A stretch of 64,000 bases of DNA from assembly GCA_018242605.1 (NCBI GenBank), contig JAFEBP010000004.1:509431-573430 (forward strand), given 5' to 3'. The stretch comes from Planctomycetota bacterium (lineage in GTDB: Bacteria > Planctomycetota > Phycisphaerae > Phycisphaerales > UBA1924). Of this stretch, positions 36,125-45,180 are shown piece by piece. Within the stretch, counting starts at the first letter, position 1; every line of letters starts with the position of its first letter. Made by a program: the position numbers and the translations under genes. The notes beneath the pieces were generated by a model, which worked only from the letters and a program-made list of their open reading frames with translations, made no database searches and was not told where the DNA came from.

Positions 36125-36553
36125 TCAGCGCGCCGAGCGGATCTCGCAGCGCCAGTCCTTGGCGGTGGTGTCGAGCGAGGTGCCCTTGAGGAAGACCTGG
36201 TTGCGGGGTTCGAGCCGCATGTACTTCCAATCGGTCTGGGCGCGGAGTGGCACGCCGCTGGCATCCAGGAAGATGAAGCGGTACTGCGTGCGTGCGAACT
36301 GGCTGGGCAGGTCGGAGGTCAGCCGGATCGGCACCGAGACCGACATCGGACCCGTCTCGGTGGAGACCACCGGGGCCGAGGCGACCACCCACTGCTGCAG
36401 GGGCAGCTCGATCACGACCTTGGGGTAGTTCTCGGTGGGGAGCAGGTCCGGGCCGGGCGTGAACGGGGCCTTGACCGGGTCGCTGCTCTGGCACGCGGCC
36501 AGCATCACCAGGGGGGAGAGAACGGCCAACGCGATCAGGGTTCGGGTCTTCAT
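36125..36553 (-). CDS. YcfL-like outer-membrane lipoprotein
   Basis: A 142-residue lipoprotein; the signal has a lipobox LAAC (about 18-21) after a hydrophobic core. The body fits the DUF1425/YcfL family: YPKVVIELPLQQWVV at the start and FLDASGVPL...FLKGTSLDTTAKDWRCEIR at the end, all conserved elements in this short family. Its function in E. coli is unknown, but its gene sits next to lpoB there, as here. It is the last gene of the four-gene lipoprotein operon; the start has GGAG 6 bases upstream and lies 47 bases after the previous stop. Confidence 0.82.
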   Translation of the reverse strand: MKTRTLIALAVLSPLVMLAACQSSDPVKAPFTPGPDLLPTENYPKVVIELPLQQWVVASAPVVSTETGPMSVSVPIRLTSDLPSQFARTQYRFIFLDASGVPLRAQTDWKYMRLEPRNQVFLKGTSLDTTAKDWRCEIRSAR

Positions 36554-36600
36554 GTGCGGCTCCAGAAACGTGCGGATCGAACGGAAACAACGCGGCCCGT

Positions 36601-38301
36601 TCAGTTTCCTGAAGGGGCGGCCGACGGCTGCGACGACAGCGGGGCTGGCTGGGCGAGCTGAGGGTGGGAGGCCAGGTACTCCTTGAGCGCCTTGCCTTTG
36701 GGCTTGTACGGTTCGTGCAACTGGCCGAACAGGCGTGCGTACCCCGCCGTGCCCGCGAGCGGGCATACCAGCGAGTCGCCGCCCTCCAGGATGTGCTTGC
36801 GGGACTCGCCGTGCTGATCCTCCACCGTAAAGGTAATGCCCTCTTCGCGGTAGATGCCCTCCAACTCCGTCGATGTCAGGTCCAGCAGTTGGCCCGCGTC
36901 GTGGTATCGCTTCATCGTCTCTGCGCCGGGGAAGCGCACGCAGCGGCCGCCCATGATGTACGGGAGCGTGTCGCCGTCGACGCGCTCGGCGGTGCGGTCG
37001 TTGGCGTACATGGTGCGCCACGACGCGGCCCACGGCTGGTTGGGCGTTGGGGGCAGGCGGACGTAGCGGAGCTGCATCCGCTGATCCTGGCGCGGCGGGT
37101 TCATGTCGGTCAGCACAATGCCCGAGCCCGTGTCACCCGCGACGCTCACCGAAACGGTGCAGTCGGGCTGGGTGATCGTGACCGGCACAACGTACACGCT
37201 GCGGGGCAGGAACTCGCAGTAGCGGGTGTCGGCGGAGGCGCTGGCCTTGACCAGCAGCCCCGCGAGCGCCACGCCCAGGCCCGCCCACTTGGCGGTGTCG
37301 TCGTTGCTGCCGATGGCCACCGCCGTGCCGCCGATCAGCATCGCGTTGCCCAGCAGGCTCTTGGCCCGCCGGACATCCTCGAGGTTGTTCCACATGAGCT
37401 TCGCGGCCATGGCGTTCACGTCGCACGCCTGCGGGCCCACCACAGGCGCACCGCCCGCGACGGTGAGCGACACCGTGCGTTCGTCGCTCGTGACCCGCGG
37501 CTGGAACCGGGTGAACGCGTTGTCCGTGCCGTACGCGATCTTGACCGGGCCGCGCTGATAATCGATCACGAAGACCGTGTTGTACTGCCCGTCGATCAGT
37601 TGGCGGGCCAGCCCATCGAGCCTGGGGTTGACGCTCGCGGCTTCACGGAAGTTGTCGGACGCTTCATCGTCGCGCCCGATGGCCTTGTTCGCCAGGCCGT
37701 TCATGAGGTAGCCGAGCGCGAAATCCGTCTTGGCGACCACGTAGCCGTGATCCAGGTATTGATCGCCGTTCCCGGGAGCGCGTGCGTCCTTGGCCGCGGC
37801 CTTGCGGGCGAGTTCCTCGCTGGTCAAACCCCGCTCGTTGTCGCTGAAGTCCTTAAGGCGGAAGAGCGATGAAGACGCGGCGGCGCGGGCGTTGTCCCAC
37901 TCGCCCCGCATGGCCTTCTGGAGCGCGATGTAGTTGTACGCCATCGCCTGCTCGAAGGGCTCGCCCTTCCAGATGCGGACCGACTCGTGGATGACCGCCG
38001 ATGAGACGGTGCGGTCGGCGTTGACGCCCTGCGTAGAGAGGAGCGAGAAGGTCTGGTTGGCGACTTCCTCCGCGGCGTCTGGGCTGCCGTCGGCGAGCGT
38101 GAGGATGAGGAGGCGCATGCGGTCCAGGATGTACGCGCGGTCGGAGCGGTCGTTGGTGAGCCGCTTCTGCAGGGCCACGCGTGCGCCGCCGTAGCGGCCG
38201 ACGTTGGTGGCCTCGACCAGGCGTTCGTCCAGCATGGGGGTGCACCCGGCGAGGAGGGCCGCCGCGAACAGCACAAGGATGTGGGCAAATCTCGCGTTCA
38301 T
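36601..38301 (-). CDS. COG3014-like lipoprotein
   Basis: A 566-residue lipoprotein with lipobox LAGC (about 17-20). The N-terminal half is helical and TPR-like (repeats around 30-240), followed by a beta-rich part with VFVIDYQRGPVKIAYG. In other bacteria the large COG3014 lipoprotein sits between LpoB-like and YcfL-like genes, exactly as here, which is the main ground for the assignment. Its role is not established; it probably belongs with the LpoB-like proteins at the outer membrane. No SD is obvious, and the start lies 6 bases after the stop of the upstream gene, so translation may be coupled. Confidence 0.75.
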   Translation of the reverse strand: MNARFAHILVLFAAALLAGCTPMLDERLVEATNVGRYGGARVALQKRLTNDRSDRAYILDRMRLLILTLADGSPDAAEEVANQTFSLLSTQGVNADRTVSSAVIHESVRIWKGEPFEQAMAYNYIALQKAMRGEWDNARAAASSSLFRLKDFSDNERGLTSEELARKAAAKDARAPGNGDQYLDHGYVVAKTDFALGYLMNGLANKAIGRDDEASDNFREAASVNPRLDGLARQLIDGQYNTVFVIDYQRGPVKIAYGTDNAFTRFQPRVTSDERTVSLTVAGGAPVVGPQACDVNAMAAKLMWNNLEDVRRAKSLLGNAMLIGGTAVAIGSNDDTAKWAGLGVALAGLLVKASASADTRYCEFLPRSVYVVPVTITQPDCTVSVSVAGDTGSGIVLTDMNPPRQDQRMQLRYVRLPPTPNQPWAASWRTMYANDRTAERVDGDTLPYIMGGRCVRFPGAETMKRYHDAGQLLDLTSTELEGIYREEGITFTVEDQHGESRKHILEGGDSLVCPLAGTAGYARLFGQLHEPYKPKGKALKEYLASHPQLAQPAPLSSQPSAAPSGN

Positions 38302-38307
38302 CGCCGA

Positions 38308-38886
38308 TCAGTCGTAGGACTTTCCTGCCGCGAACCGCTTGAAGCCGAAGGCATCGGCCCATTCCAGCTCGCCGGTGGCGATGTTGGTGAGTCGGTACTC
38401 GCACTCGTAGGCGTCGGTCTGGTCCACGCCCTTGGCGCGGCGGGCGGAGCGGAACGTGGCGGTGAGTTCGTGCGTGGGGTTGCGCTGGCCTGCGAAATCC
38501 GCCGGGAGGTTGCCGCGTTCCTGGCCCTCGCGCAGGTGCTCGGCGGGGATGACGAAGTAGACCTGCATCTGGCCCCGCATCGCGACGATGGGGAGCGAGT
38601 CGCGGACCTTGGCGATCATGTACCATTGCTCGGACGCCGGGATCAGATCCGTGGTCAGGTTCTCGACCTTGTTGATGGCGATGACCATGGGAGGCGAAGT
38701 CGGGCCACGGCCCCGCATGACGTCGCTCTCCTTGAGCTTCTCGGCCATGTCGTTGGCGGTGACCGAGAGATCGTCGGCGCGGAGGGAGGTGGTCTGCGGG
38801 CCGGCGCACGCGCCGATGAAGACGCACGCGGTGAGCACGAGCCCGGTGAACGCGCGGCCTGCCACGGGTTGTAGAGTGGTGTGCAT
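38308..38886 (-). CDS. LpoB-like lipoprotein
   Basis: A 192-residue protein with an N-terminal lipoprotein signal whose lipobox may be FIGACAG (Cys near 27). The body contains LSVTANDMAEKLKES, VENLTTDLIPASEQWYM and YRLTNIATGELEWADAFGF, matching the LpoB fold that activates class A penicillin-binding proteins in Enterobacteria. It shares this pattern with the upstream gene at 38916 and is probably an old duplicate. It lies 29 bases after that gene and 6 bases before the COG3014-like gene in one operon. Cell-wall control is an inference from the family. Confidence 0.78.
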   Translation of the reverse strand: MHTTLQPVAGRAFTGLVLTACVFIGACAGPQTTSLRADDLSVTANDMAEKLKESDVMRGRGPTSPPMVIAINKVENLTTDLIPASEQWYMIAKVRDSLPIVAMRGQMQVYFVIPAEHLREGQERGNLPADFAGQRNPTHELTATFRSARRAKGVDQTDAYECEYRLTNIATGELEWADAFGFKRFAAGKSYD

Positions 38887-38915
38887 GGCGTGTGGGGCCG
38901 GGGGCAAGCACCCGA

Positions 38916-39512
38916 TCACGGGGCCTGCTTCACCTCGTAGGGGCTGCTGGTCCAGATGATGCTGCCGTCGGCCATGCTGGTGAGGTTGTAGGTGATGGTG
39001 TAGTAGTTCACCTTCTCGTTGTTGCGCTCCACGCGGTACATGTCGCCGTTGAGGAAGAAGGTGTACTGCGGGTTGAGGGCCGGCAGCCCGGTCTGGGCGC
39101 CGGGGGCCTGCTCGCGCGCGGCGATCTGCTCGACGCGTGAGCGGCTCTCGACCCACTTGATCTTGCTGAGCAGGCTGCGGCTCTGCATGAGCTTGGCGCG
39201 GGTGTTGTTGCGGAAGGCCTCGAAGTCGGTGGTCGAGACGATGCCGGTCTTGTTGTTGATGTCGCCGAAGACGACGGTGGAGCGGAACCCGGTGTTGAGT
39301 TCGGGCACCACGTTCAGATCGGCGGACAACTGCTCGGCGACCTGGTCGCTCGCCTCGGAGAGCGACGTGACGGAGATGCGGTGATCGCCCACCTCGGCCT
39401 TGGTCTTGGTGGTCTGGTCAACGCGTCCGGAGTAGTTGCCCCGCGGCGGCGCTTCGCAGGCGGACAGAAGGGCGAGCGCGATCAGAGGCGTAGCCGAAAG
39501 AACTCGTGTCAT
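38916..39512 (-). CDS. LpoB-like penicillin-binding protein activator lipoprotein
   Basis: A 198-residue lipoprotein with a clear lipobox LLSAC (Cys19). It has the LpoB-type N-D-x-x-x-K-T-G core (VVFGDINNKTGIVSTTDFEAFRNN) and YYTITYNLTSMADGSIIWTS near the C terminus. In E. coli LpoB stimulates PBP1b from the outer membrane. It is the first gene of the operon that also holds a second LpoB-like protein, a COG3014-like and a YcfL-like lipoprotein. The gene upstream region (39513-39749) is AT-rich and probably carries its promoter. The planctomycete partner PBP is unknown. Confidence 0.85.
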   Translation of the reverse strand: MTRVLSATPLIALALLSACEAPPRGNYSGRVDQTTKTKAEVGDHRISVTSLSEASDQVAEQLSADLNVVPELNTGFRSTVVFGDINNKTGIVSTTDFEAFRNNTRAKLMQSRSLLSKIKWVESRSRVEQIAAREQAPGAQTGLPALNPQYTFFLNGDMYRVERNNEKVNYYTITYNLTSMADGSIIWTSSPYEVKQAP

Positions 39513-39749
39513 GACGGAGCGACTCCAGGGTGTGGTGGGTGGCGCGTGCGGCCCTCCCGGGCACGCAAGTTAGTGGCCACAATAATAGACGCATTGGCGG
39601 GCCTTTTGTTCCTCCATCGCGTCCGAACTCGAGCGATTGACGCTCGTGAAAACGACTGAATCCTGATAACTTTCCGTGTGAAATCCTAACGATTGTTCGG
39701 CCTTTGAATTACTGAAGTGCGACCTCCAAGAATCGCCACGGAAGTGGGC

Positions 39750-40784
39750 TCATTCGGTGCGGACATTGTTCGCTTTCACCCACACGACCGCGCCGACGCG
39801 GTGATTGGTGGGCCAGGCGCCTCCGCAGCGCGGGCACAAACGCCAACCGTGCAGCCCGGGTTCCGCGGCGATTCGACTTTCGCAGCAAGGGCACAGCCCC
39901 GAGGCGAGCAGATCAATGGCAATCCGCCTGGAACGGTCTGCCCGATCTTCCAGGTATCGCGCCGCGATGAGAGCGCCCAGGACCATGACCCACGACGCAG
40001 CGACCACGCCGGTGACGACCATCTGTTCCGCGGGCATGGCGTCCGACAGGAACAGCCACGCGGCGAGGATGGTGGCGCCGGCGATGGTTGCATCCAGCGC
40101 GAACAGCGTCCAAGTCCAGGTGCGTCGACGCGCTTCGCGCAGCCGCGCGGCGAGTTGTGGCTGCGTCCGCTCGGCAACTACAGGCAGGGAGTATCCCGCG
40201 GCGTCTGTGGCGAACGGTCCCATCTTGCGGTCTCGCAACGGGGGCGGTGTGCGGGCGCGGAACTCGGTCTGCCACTCGTCCAACTTCCACGCCGCGCCGC
40301 ACTCGGGGCAGGCCCGGCAGCCGTCGGGCGCGGCGGGAACTTGTGCGATGTTGTACTCGCACGCCGCGCAGAGCCCGGCGACGAGCCGCCGCGCGGCGTG
40401 CAGCGTCCGGCTGCGGCTGTCCCAAGCGCGTCCGAACGTGAAGGGCCAGAACACAGCCAGGGCCCCGATGAACACGGCCCAGCAGACGACCGCTTCGACG
40501 AAACTGATGCCGAGCAACCGGGCGGTGTGCTGGATCGCCGGCGCCCCAAGAATGCCGTAGAGGAGCATCGCGAGCGCGGCCATGGCGAACCTTGCGATGA
40601 ACTTCATGCCTTTCTTCGTGCGTCCGCCGAGGCCGGACTCGCCCGGCCCTTGCGCGTTGGGCGGACGGCGATCGATGTTTCCGAGCACGGTTTCGCGGGC
40701 GTTGCGGTTCACCTCGACGCGTTGACCTCGGTCGTCGGTCAGGTACGCCGCGGTGTCGAACAATCGTTGGGCGAACCCCTTCAC
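39750..40784 (-). CDS. Membrane protein with two zinc-ribbon-like motifs
   Basis: A 344-residue protein. A short N-terminal cytoplasmic part (VKGFAQRLFDTAAYLTDDR) is followed by membrane helices at about 60-80, 90-110, 225-245 and 250-270. Two Cys-rich segments, CAACEYN...CRACPECG (about 140-165) and CPCCESR...LCPRCGG (about 300-325), look like zinc ribbons. The start is GTG at 40784, overlapping the TGA of the upstream gene by four bases (GTGA), so translation is coupled. It is the last gene of the dus operon. The function is unknown. Confidence 0.7.
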   Translation of the reverse strand: MKGFAQRLFDTAAYLTDDRGQRVEVNRNARETVLGNIDRRPPNAQGPGESGLGGRTKKGMKFIARFAMAALAMLLYGILGAPAIQHTARLLGISFVEAVVCWAVFIGALAVFWPFTFGRAWDSRSRTLHAARRLVAGLCAACEYNIAQVPAAPDGCRACPECGAAWKLDEWQTEFRARTPPPLRDRKMGPFATDAAGYSLPVVAERTQPQLAARLREARRRTWTWTLFALDATIAGATILAAWLFLSDAMPAEQMVVTGVVAASWVMVLGALIAARYLEDRADRSRRIAIDLLASGLCPCCESRIAAEPGLHGWRLCPRCGGAWPTNHRVGAVVWVKANNVRTE

Positions 40785-41143
40785 TTGACCTCCGGATCGT
40801 CTCGATCTGATGTCTGCATCGGCCCGTTGGGCGTTTGGTACTGGATCGAGAAGGTAACGCTGAACGTCGGCCGCGTCGTGCGCACCGCGTGCCGCAACGC
40901 CTCGTATTCCACGATGCCGGGCACCTCGCCGCGCCCCCAGAGCCGCTCGTCGGTCGCGGCGTACCACTCCACCGCGGCGAACCGCGGGTCGGAACGCACC
41001 CGGGCGAGTTCATGATCGATGTGGGACTGCACCGCTCGCATCCGCCGCCATTGCAATCCGCCGGGCGAAAAGAACCAGACCCACGCGCCGATCATCGGCA
41101 GCACCGCCGCGACGATGATGAACCCGCGGCTGGGTTTCTTCAC
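40781..41143 (-). CDS. Small membrane-anchored protein, 120 aa
   Basis: One N-terminal membrane helix (about 8-26, IIVAAVLPMIGAWVWFF) is followed by a soluble part with ERLWGRGEVPGIVEYEALRHAVR and a beta strand pair FSVTFSIQYQT. The start is GTG at 41143, which overlaps the dus stop codon by four bases (GTGA), and the gene ends in a similar overlap with the zinc-ribbon membrane gene. This tight coupling shows it belongs to the dus operon. The family is not recognised and no function is given. Confidence 0.65.
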   Translation of the reverse strand: MKKPSRGFIIVAAVLPMIGAWVWFFSPGGLQWRRMRAVQSHIDHELARVRSDPRFAAVEWYAATDERLWGRGEVPGIVEYEALRHAVRTTRPTFSVTFSIQYQTPNGPMQTSDRDDPEVK

Positions 41144-42315
41144 GCGGCGGCCTCCTCGGCCTCCCACGCGCCGAAGCCGCCGCGGAGCTCGCCCGCGGCG
41201 AACCGGTCGAGCGCCTCGTACACGGCTTGGGGGGTGCGGGCGTTGCGGACCGCCTCCTTGAACGGCTTGATGCCTTCCATCTTGCCGTTCTCGAGCTTGC
41301 GCTGCAGGGGCTTGGCGAACCAGGAGACGCGTCGGTTGATCTGGAAGATCGCGAAATGGTCGTCGCGGTACTGACGCATCAGGTCGAAGTAGCGGCGGAT
41401 CATGGCGATCTGGGTTGCCACCGGAACCTCGCCTGGCTCGCCGCTCGCTTGCTCGCCGCTGAGGTGGGCCCAGGTATCGCGGAAGATCCAGGGCATGCTC
41501 AGTGCGCCGCGCCCGATCATCACGCCCTTGCAACCGGTCTCGCGGATCATGCGGGCGGCGTCTGCGGGAGAACGCACATCACCGTTGCCGATCACGGGGA
41601 TACGGCCGTCGACCGCTTCCACCACGCGGGCGATGCCGGCCAGCTGCACCTGGCCGCTGAACTTCATCTCGGTCGTGCGGCCGTGCACGGTCACGGCGAC
41701 CACGCCGACATCGGCGAGCATGCGGGCCAGGTGCGGCGAGCAGGCGGCGCCGGACTCGTAGTCCGACGTGTGCCAGCAGAGCCGCATCTTGCACGTGAGC
41801 GGGACGGGGATGCGTCCGGAGCCGATCAGCCGCGCGGTGCCGAGCCGCTGCTGCCACTGCGATTCCGACAGGGCGCAGGCTTCCAGTTCCTTCACGACGC
41901 GGGCGGCGATGGCGACGGCGCGGGAGAGGTCGGTCAGGAGCTTGCTGCCGCCGTCCTTCTTGGTCACCTTGTCCACCGGGCAGCCCATGTTGATGTCGAC
42001 GACGGTGGCGCCGTGTTCCACGGCCCAGCGCGCGCCCTGAGCCATGATCTCCGGATCGCTGCCGTAGAGCTGCATGCCCACGGGCTTGTCGAAATCGTTG
42101 GTTTGTGCGAGGTCCAGGCTGGTCGCGGTCCCGCGCAGAAGGCCCTGGGGGCTCAGTAGATCGGTGCACGCCAGCCCCACGCCGCCGAACTCGCGGCAGA
42201 TGGTTCTGAACGCCAGGTCGCAGTACCCCGCGATGGGCGCGAGGAGCAGGTTGGTGGCGAGTTGGACGGGCCCCAGGGAAAGCACGCTGCATTGTACGGA
42301 AAGGGCCGCGGGCAT
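41140..42315 (-). CDS. dus: tRNA-dihydrouridine synthase
   Basis: A 391-residue FMN-dependent enzyme that reduces uridines in tRNA D-loops. The FMN/TIM-barrel landmarks are LLLAPIAGYCDLAFR (24-37), VDINMGCPVDKVTKK with the catalytic Cys112 (106-120), VTVHGRTTEM, IPVIGNGDVRS and GVMIGRGAL. The C-terminal helical domain (from about 300) is present, so the length is normal for a DusB-like protein. Start ATG 42315 is favoured; a GTG at residue 11 would align better with the family start but neither has a strong SD. It is divergent from the GCS2 ligase gene with 45 bases between, and it heads the operon with two coupled membrane genes. Confidence 0.9.
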   Translation of the reverse strand: MPAALSVQCSVLSLGPVQLATNLLLAPIAGYCDLAFRTICREFGGVGLACTDLLSPQGLLRGTATSLDLAQTNDFDKPVGMQLYGSDPEIMAQGARWAVEHGATVVDINMGCPVDKVTKKDGGSKLLTDLSRAVAIAARVVKELEACALSESQWQQRLGTARLIGSGRIPVPLTCKMRLCWHTSDYESGAACSPHLARMLADVGVVAVTVHGRTTEMKFSGQVQLAGIARVVEAVDGRIPVIGNGDVRSPADAARMIRETGCKGVMIGRGALSMPWIFRDTWAHLSGEQASGEPGEVPVATQIAMIRRYFDLMRQYRDDHFAIFQINRRVSWFAKPLQRKLENGKMEGIKPFKEAVRNARTPQAVYEALDRFAAGELRGGFGAWEAEEAAA

Positions 42316-42360
42316 GTTGCGGGCCGCCGTTTTGCTCCCAAGGCTGAGTACCCTCCGGCC

Positions 42361-43650
42361 ATGTCGTTCCACCTTTTTCAGGCCTTCGGCGTCGAACTCG
42401 AGTACATGATCGTGGATCGGGGCACGTTCCGCGTGGCGCCGATCACCGACCGGCTGCTCGAAGCGGCGGCGGCGCTGCCCGGGGCGAGCGTTGACGAAGA
42501 GGAAGACCCGGAACATCCCAGCAGCATTGAGCTCGGCGACGCGGCGTGGTCGAACGAGCTGGCCATGCACGTGCTGGAGTTCAAGACCGCCAACCCGGCG
42601 CCGACACTGGTGGGTGTGGCCCAGACGATGCACTCGCACGTGCGGAAGGCCAACGCGCTGCTCGGGCAGTTCAACGCGATGCTCCTGCCCGGGGGCATGC
42701 ACCCGACGATGGTGCCGGACCGGGACATGAAGCTGTGGCCGCACGGGTACAGCGAGGTGTACGGCGCGTTCAACCGCATCTTTGACTGCCGCGGGCATGG
42801 GTGGTCGAACCTGCAATCGGCGCACCTGAACCTGCCGTTCCAGATCGACGAGAGCGCCGACACGCCCGAGGGCGAGTTCGGCCGGCTGCACGCGGCGATC
42901 CGGTTCCTGCTGCCGATCATGCCCGCGCTGTCGGCCTCGTCTCCGATCATGGACGGGCGTCCCACCGGGCTCATGGACAACCGGCTGGAGGTGTACCGGC
43001 ACAACGCGCGGGCGGTGCCGATCGTTTCGGGGCGGGTGGTGCCCGAGCCGGTCTTCACGAAGAAGGACTACGACGCGACGATTTTCCAGGCGATCTACGC
43101 CGCGCTGGCGCCGCACGACCCGCAGGGCGTGCTGCGGCACGAGTGGGCCAACTCGCGGGGCGCGATCGCGCGGTTCAGCCGCAACACCATCGAGGTGCGG
43201 GTGCTGGATGTACAGGAGTGTCCGTCGTGCGATCTGGCCGTGCTCGCGGCGATCACGTCGGCGGTCCGCGCGGTGTGCGAGGGGCGGCTGGGCGATCTCG
43301 CCGAGCTGCGGACCTGGGGCGTGGAGCCGCTGCACAACATCCTCATGAGCGTCATCCGCGACGGCGACCGGGCGAAGATCGTGGACGCGGCGTATCTCAA
43401 GGCCCTGGGCTATCCCGGCGCTGCGTGCACGGCGGGGGAGTTGTGGCAGCACCTGACCGCACGCTCGCTCGCGGGAGACGCGGCGCTGCACGCGGAGGTG
43501 AAGCCCGCGCTGGAGGTGATCCTTGAGCACGGGTGCCTGGCGCGGCGGATCATCGCGGCGACGGGCGCGAGCCCGGACACCGCGACCATCGAGCGCGTCT
43601 ACAGGCGATTGGGCGAGTGCCTCGTGAACAACACGCCGTTCCTGGGTTGA
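42361..43650 (+). CDS. Glutamate-cysteine ligase (GCS2) family protein
   Basis: A 429-residue cytosolic ATP-grasp-like enzyme. It begins FGVELEYMIVD, the GCS2 opening where the ELEY segment binds metal and ATP, and carries HGWSNLQSAHLNLPF, SGRVVPEP and IEVRVLDVQECPSCDLA, all fitting carboxylate-amine ligases. YbdK-type members join Glu with Cys at low rates; the true substrate in this branch is unknown and the protein is longer than YbdK (about 370). The start ATG 42361 lies 45 bases from the divergent dus gene. I am sure of the family, not of glutathione synthesis. Confidence 0.8.
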   Translation: MSFHLFQAFGVELEYMIVDRGTFRVAPITDRLLEAAAALPGASVDEEEDPEHPSSIELGDAAWSNELAMHVLEFKTANPAPTLVGVAQTMHSHVRKANALLGQFNAMLLPGGMHPTMVPDRDMKLWPHGYSEVYGAFNRIFDCRGHGWSNLQSAHLNLPFQIDESADTPEGEFGRLHAAIRFLLPIMPALSASSPIMDGRPTGLMDNRLEVYRHNARAVPIVSGRVVPEPVFTKKDYDATIFQAIYAALAPHDPQGVLRHEWANSRGAIARFSRNTIEVRVLDVQECPSCDLAVLAAITSAVRAVCEGRLGDLAELRTWGVEPLHNILMSVIRDGDRAKIVDAAYLKALGYPGAACTAGELWQHLTARSLAGDAALHAEVKPALEVILEHGCLARRIIAATGASPDTATIERVYRRLGECLVNNTPFLG

Positions 43651-43716
43651 GCATCGCATTCCCCGACTCCCCCACCGCCTCCTGAGCGCCGCCAGTTCGA
43701 ATCGCCGCGGGCCGGA

Positions 43717-45180
43717 TTGTTCCGGCCGCGCATCCAACAATCCCCGCACTTGCCCAGCCCCGCACGACGCCCTTCCGCCGCCTACCGCACAGCCGCACTC
43801 CGCGCCGATCTGCGCCGCTGCACCATTGACGGGGTCTTCTACTGCGTGATGGTCGGGATCGCGGAGATGTACTTCGCGAAGTTCGTGAGCTTCCTGGGGC
43901 TGGGGCCGCTGGCGACGGGCCTGATCGCGACGGTGCCGATGGTGCTGGGCGCGGCGTTCGGAATCCCGGGGCAATCGGCGCTGCGGCGGGTGGGGTCTTT
44001 CCCCAAGTTCGTCGCGGCGTTCGCGACTCTGCAGGCGTCGGTACTGATCCCGATGGCGGCGTTGGCGCTGTTCGGGCCGATGTACCTGCCGTACCTGCGC
44101 GAGCACGGGTTGACGTGGGTGCTGACCGTGGCGGTGTTCACACTGGCGACGCTGTACTTCGCGGGCTCGCTGGGGCCGGGCGCGGCGTGGATGACGCTGG
44201 TGGGGATCATCTTCCCGGCGCGGCTGCGGGCCAGCTACTTCGCGCACCGTTCGCGGCTTCAGCAGGGCGCGACGCTGGGCGGGCTGGTGCTGCACGGGGT
44301 GATGGCGGACGGGATCGAGAAGGTGTGGAGCAACGTGCCCGCGCTGGCGGGGTCGAGGTTTGACCCGGCGCTCACGACGTTCGCGGCGGCGTTCCTGATC
44401 GGCGGGGTGTGCCGCGCCGTGTCGGCGGCGAACCTGCTGAGGTACTCGGAGGCGGCGATGCCGCCCTCGCAGCAGCAGGCGGTGGGAGCGCGGGAGTTGC
44501 TGCGGAGATTCTCGCACGGCAACGACGGGAAGTTCATTCTGTACGCGCTGTGCGGGGGCTTCGCGCTGCAGATCGGGCAGCCGTTCGTCAATCCGTTCGT
44601 GCTGGGGCAGTTGCAGGCGACGGGGGTGGTGTACAAGTGGGCGTCGATGCTGGGGACCAACGCGCCGTACTCGTTGCTGCTGGCGGCGGTGTACCTGGGG
44701 CGGGTGCTGAGCTTGCCGTGGGCGGGGCGGATGGCGAACCGATGGGGCTCGGTGCGGCTGCTGTGGATCGGGGGGTTGATGCTCCCGCCGATGGCGCTCT
44801 TCTGGCTGTGGACGAGCGACTTCGGGGTGCTGCTGCTGGGGCAGATCGCCACGGGCGCGGCGCTGGCGATCTGGGACCTGGGCGTGTTCCTGATGAACTA
44901 CGAATCGGTGCACCCGCGGGAGCGGACGGCGATGATCACGTATTACACGTTCATGAACGAGGCGGCCAAGACGAGCGGGTCGCTCGCGGGGGGCGCGGTG
45001 CTGGATGGGGCGGGGGCGGGTCATGGGGCGTACGCGGTGGTGTTCTGGGTGTCGGCGGCGGCGCGGGTGCTGACGCTGGGGCTGCTGACGCGGGTACGGC
45101 GGCCGGGCGCGGTGGCGGGCCCGCGGGAGCGTGCGGACATCGCGGCGGCGGAAGAAGGCGACCGACTTACCATTGAGTGA
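43717..45180 (+). CDS. Multi-helix permease (MFS-like)
   Basis: About 487 residues with roughly eleven or twelve membrane helices, spread from residue 37 to 468 and separated near 240 by a longer cytoplasmic loop, the usual two-half plan of a major facilitator protein. No specific substrate motif is seen. The start is uncertain: TTG at 43717 is the longest, another TTG lies 11 codons later, and neither has a strong ribosome-binding site. The stop codon TGA overlaps by one base with the ATG of the Fur-family gene, so the two are translationally coupled. The substrate is unknown. Confidence 0.72.
   Translation: MFRPRIQQSPHLPSPARRPSAAYRTAALRADLRRCTIDGVFYCVMVGIAEMYFAKFVSFLGLGPLATGLIATVPMVLGAAFGIPGQSALRRVGSFPKFVAAFATLQASVLIPMAALALFGPMYLPYLREHGLTWVLTVAVFTLATLYFAGSLGPGAAWMTLVGIIFPARLRASYFAHRSRLQQGATLGGLVLHGVMADGIEKVWSNVPALAGSRFDPALTTFAAAFLIGGVCRAVSAANLLRYSEAAMPPSQQQAVGARELLRRFSHGNDGKFILYALCGGFALQIGQPFVNPFVLGQLQATGVVYKWASMLGTNAPYSLLLAAVYLGRVLSLPWAGRMANRWGSVRLLWIGGLMLPPMALFWLWTSDFGVLLLGQIATGAALAIWDLGVFLMNYESVHPRERTAMITYYTFMNEAAKTSGSLAGGAVLDGAGAGHGAYAVVFWVSAAARVLTLGLLTRVRRPGAVAGPRERADIAAAEEGDRLTIE

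Noticed and set aside
43680..43716. A possible tRNA, suggested by GTTCGAATC
   Set aside because: The bases around do not fold into a cloverleaf and there is no acceptor stem.
41140..45024. A single minus-strand open frame of about 1290 codons that includes dus
   Set aside because: Only the part from 42315 down matches the Dus family. The upstream 900 codons are Arg/His/Pro-rich and antisense to the GCS2 ligase and permease genes, a usual effect of high GC.
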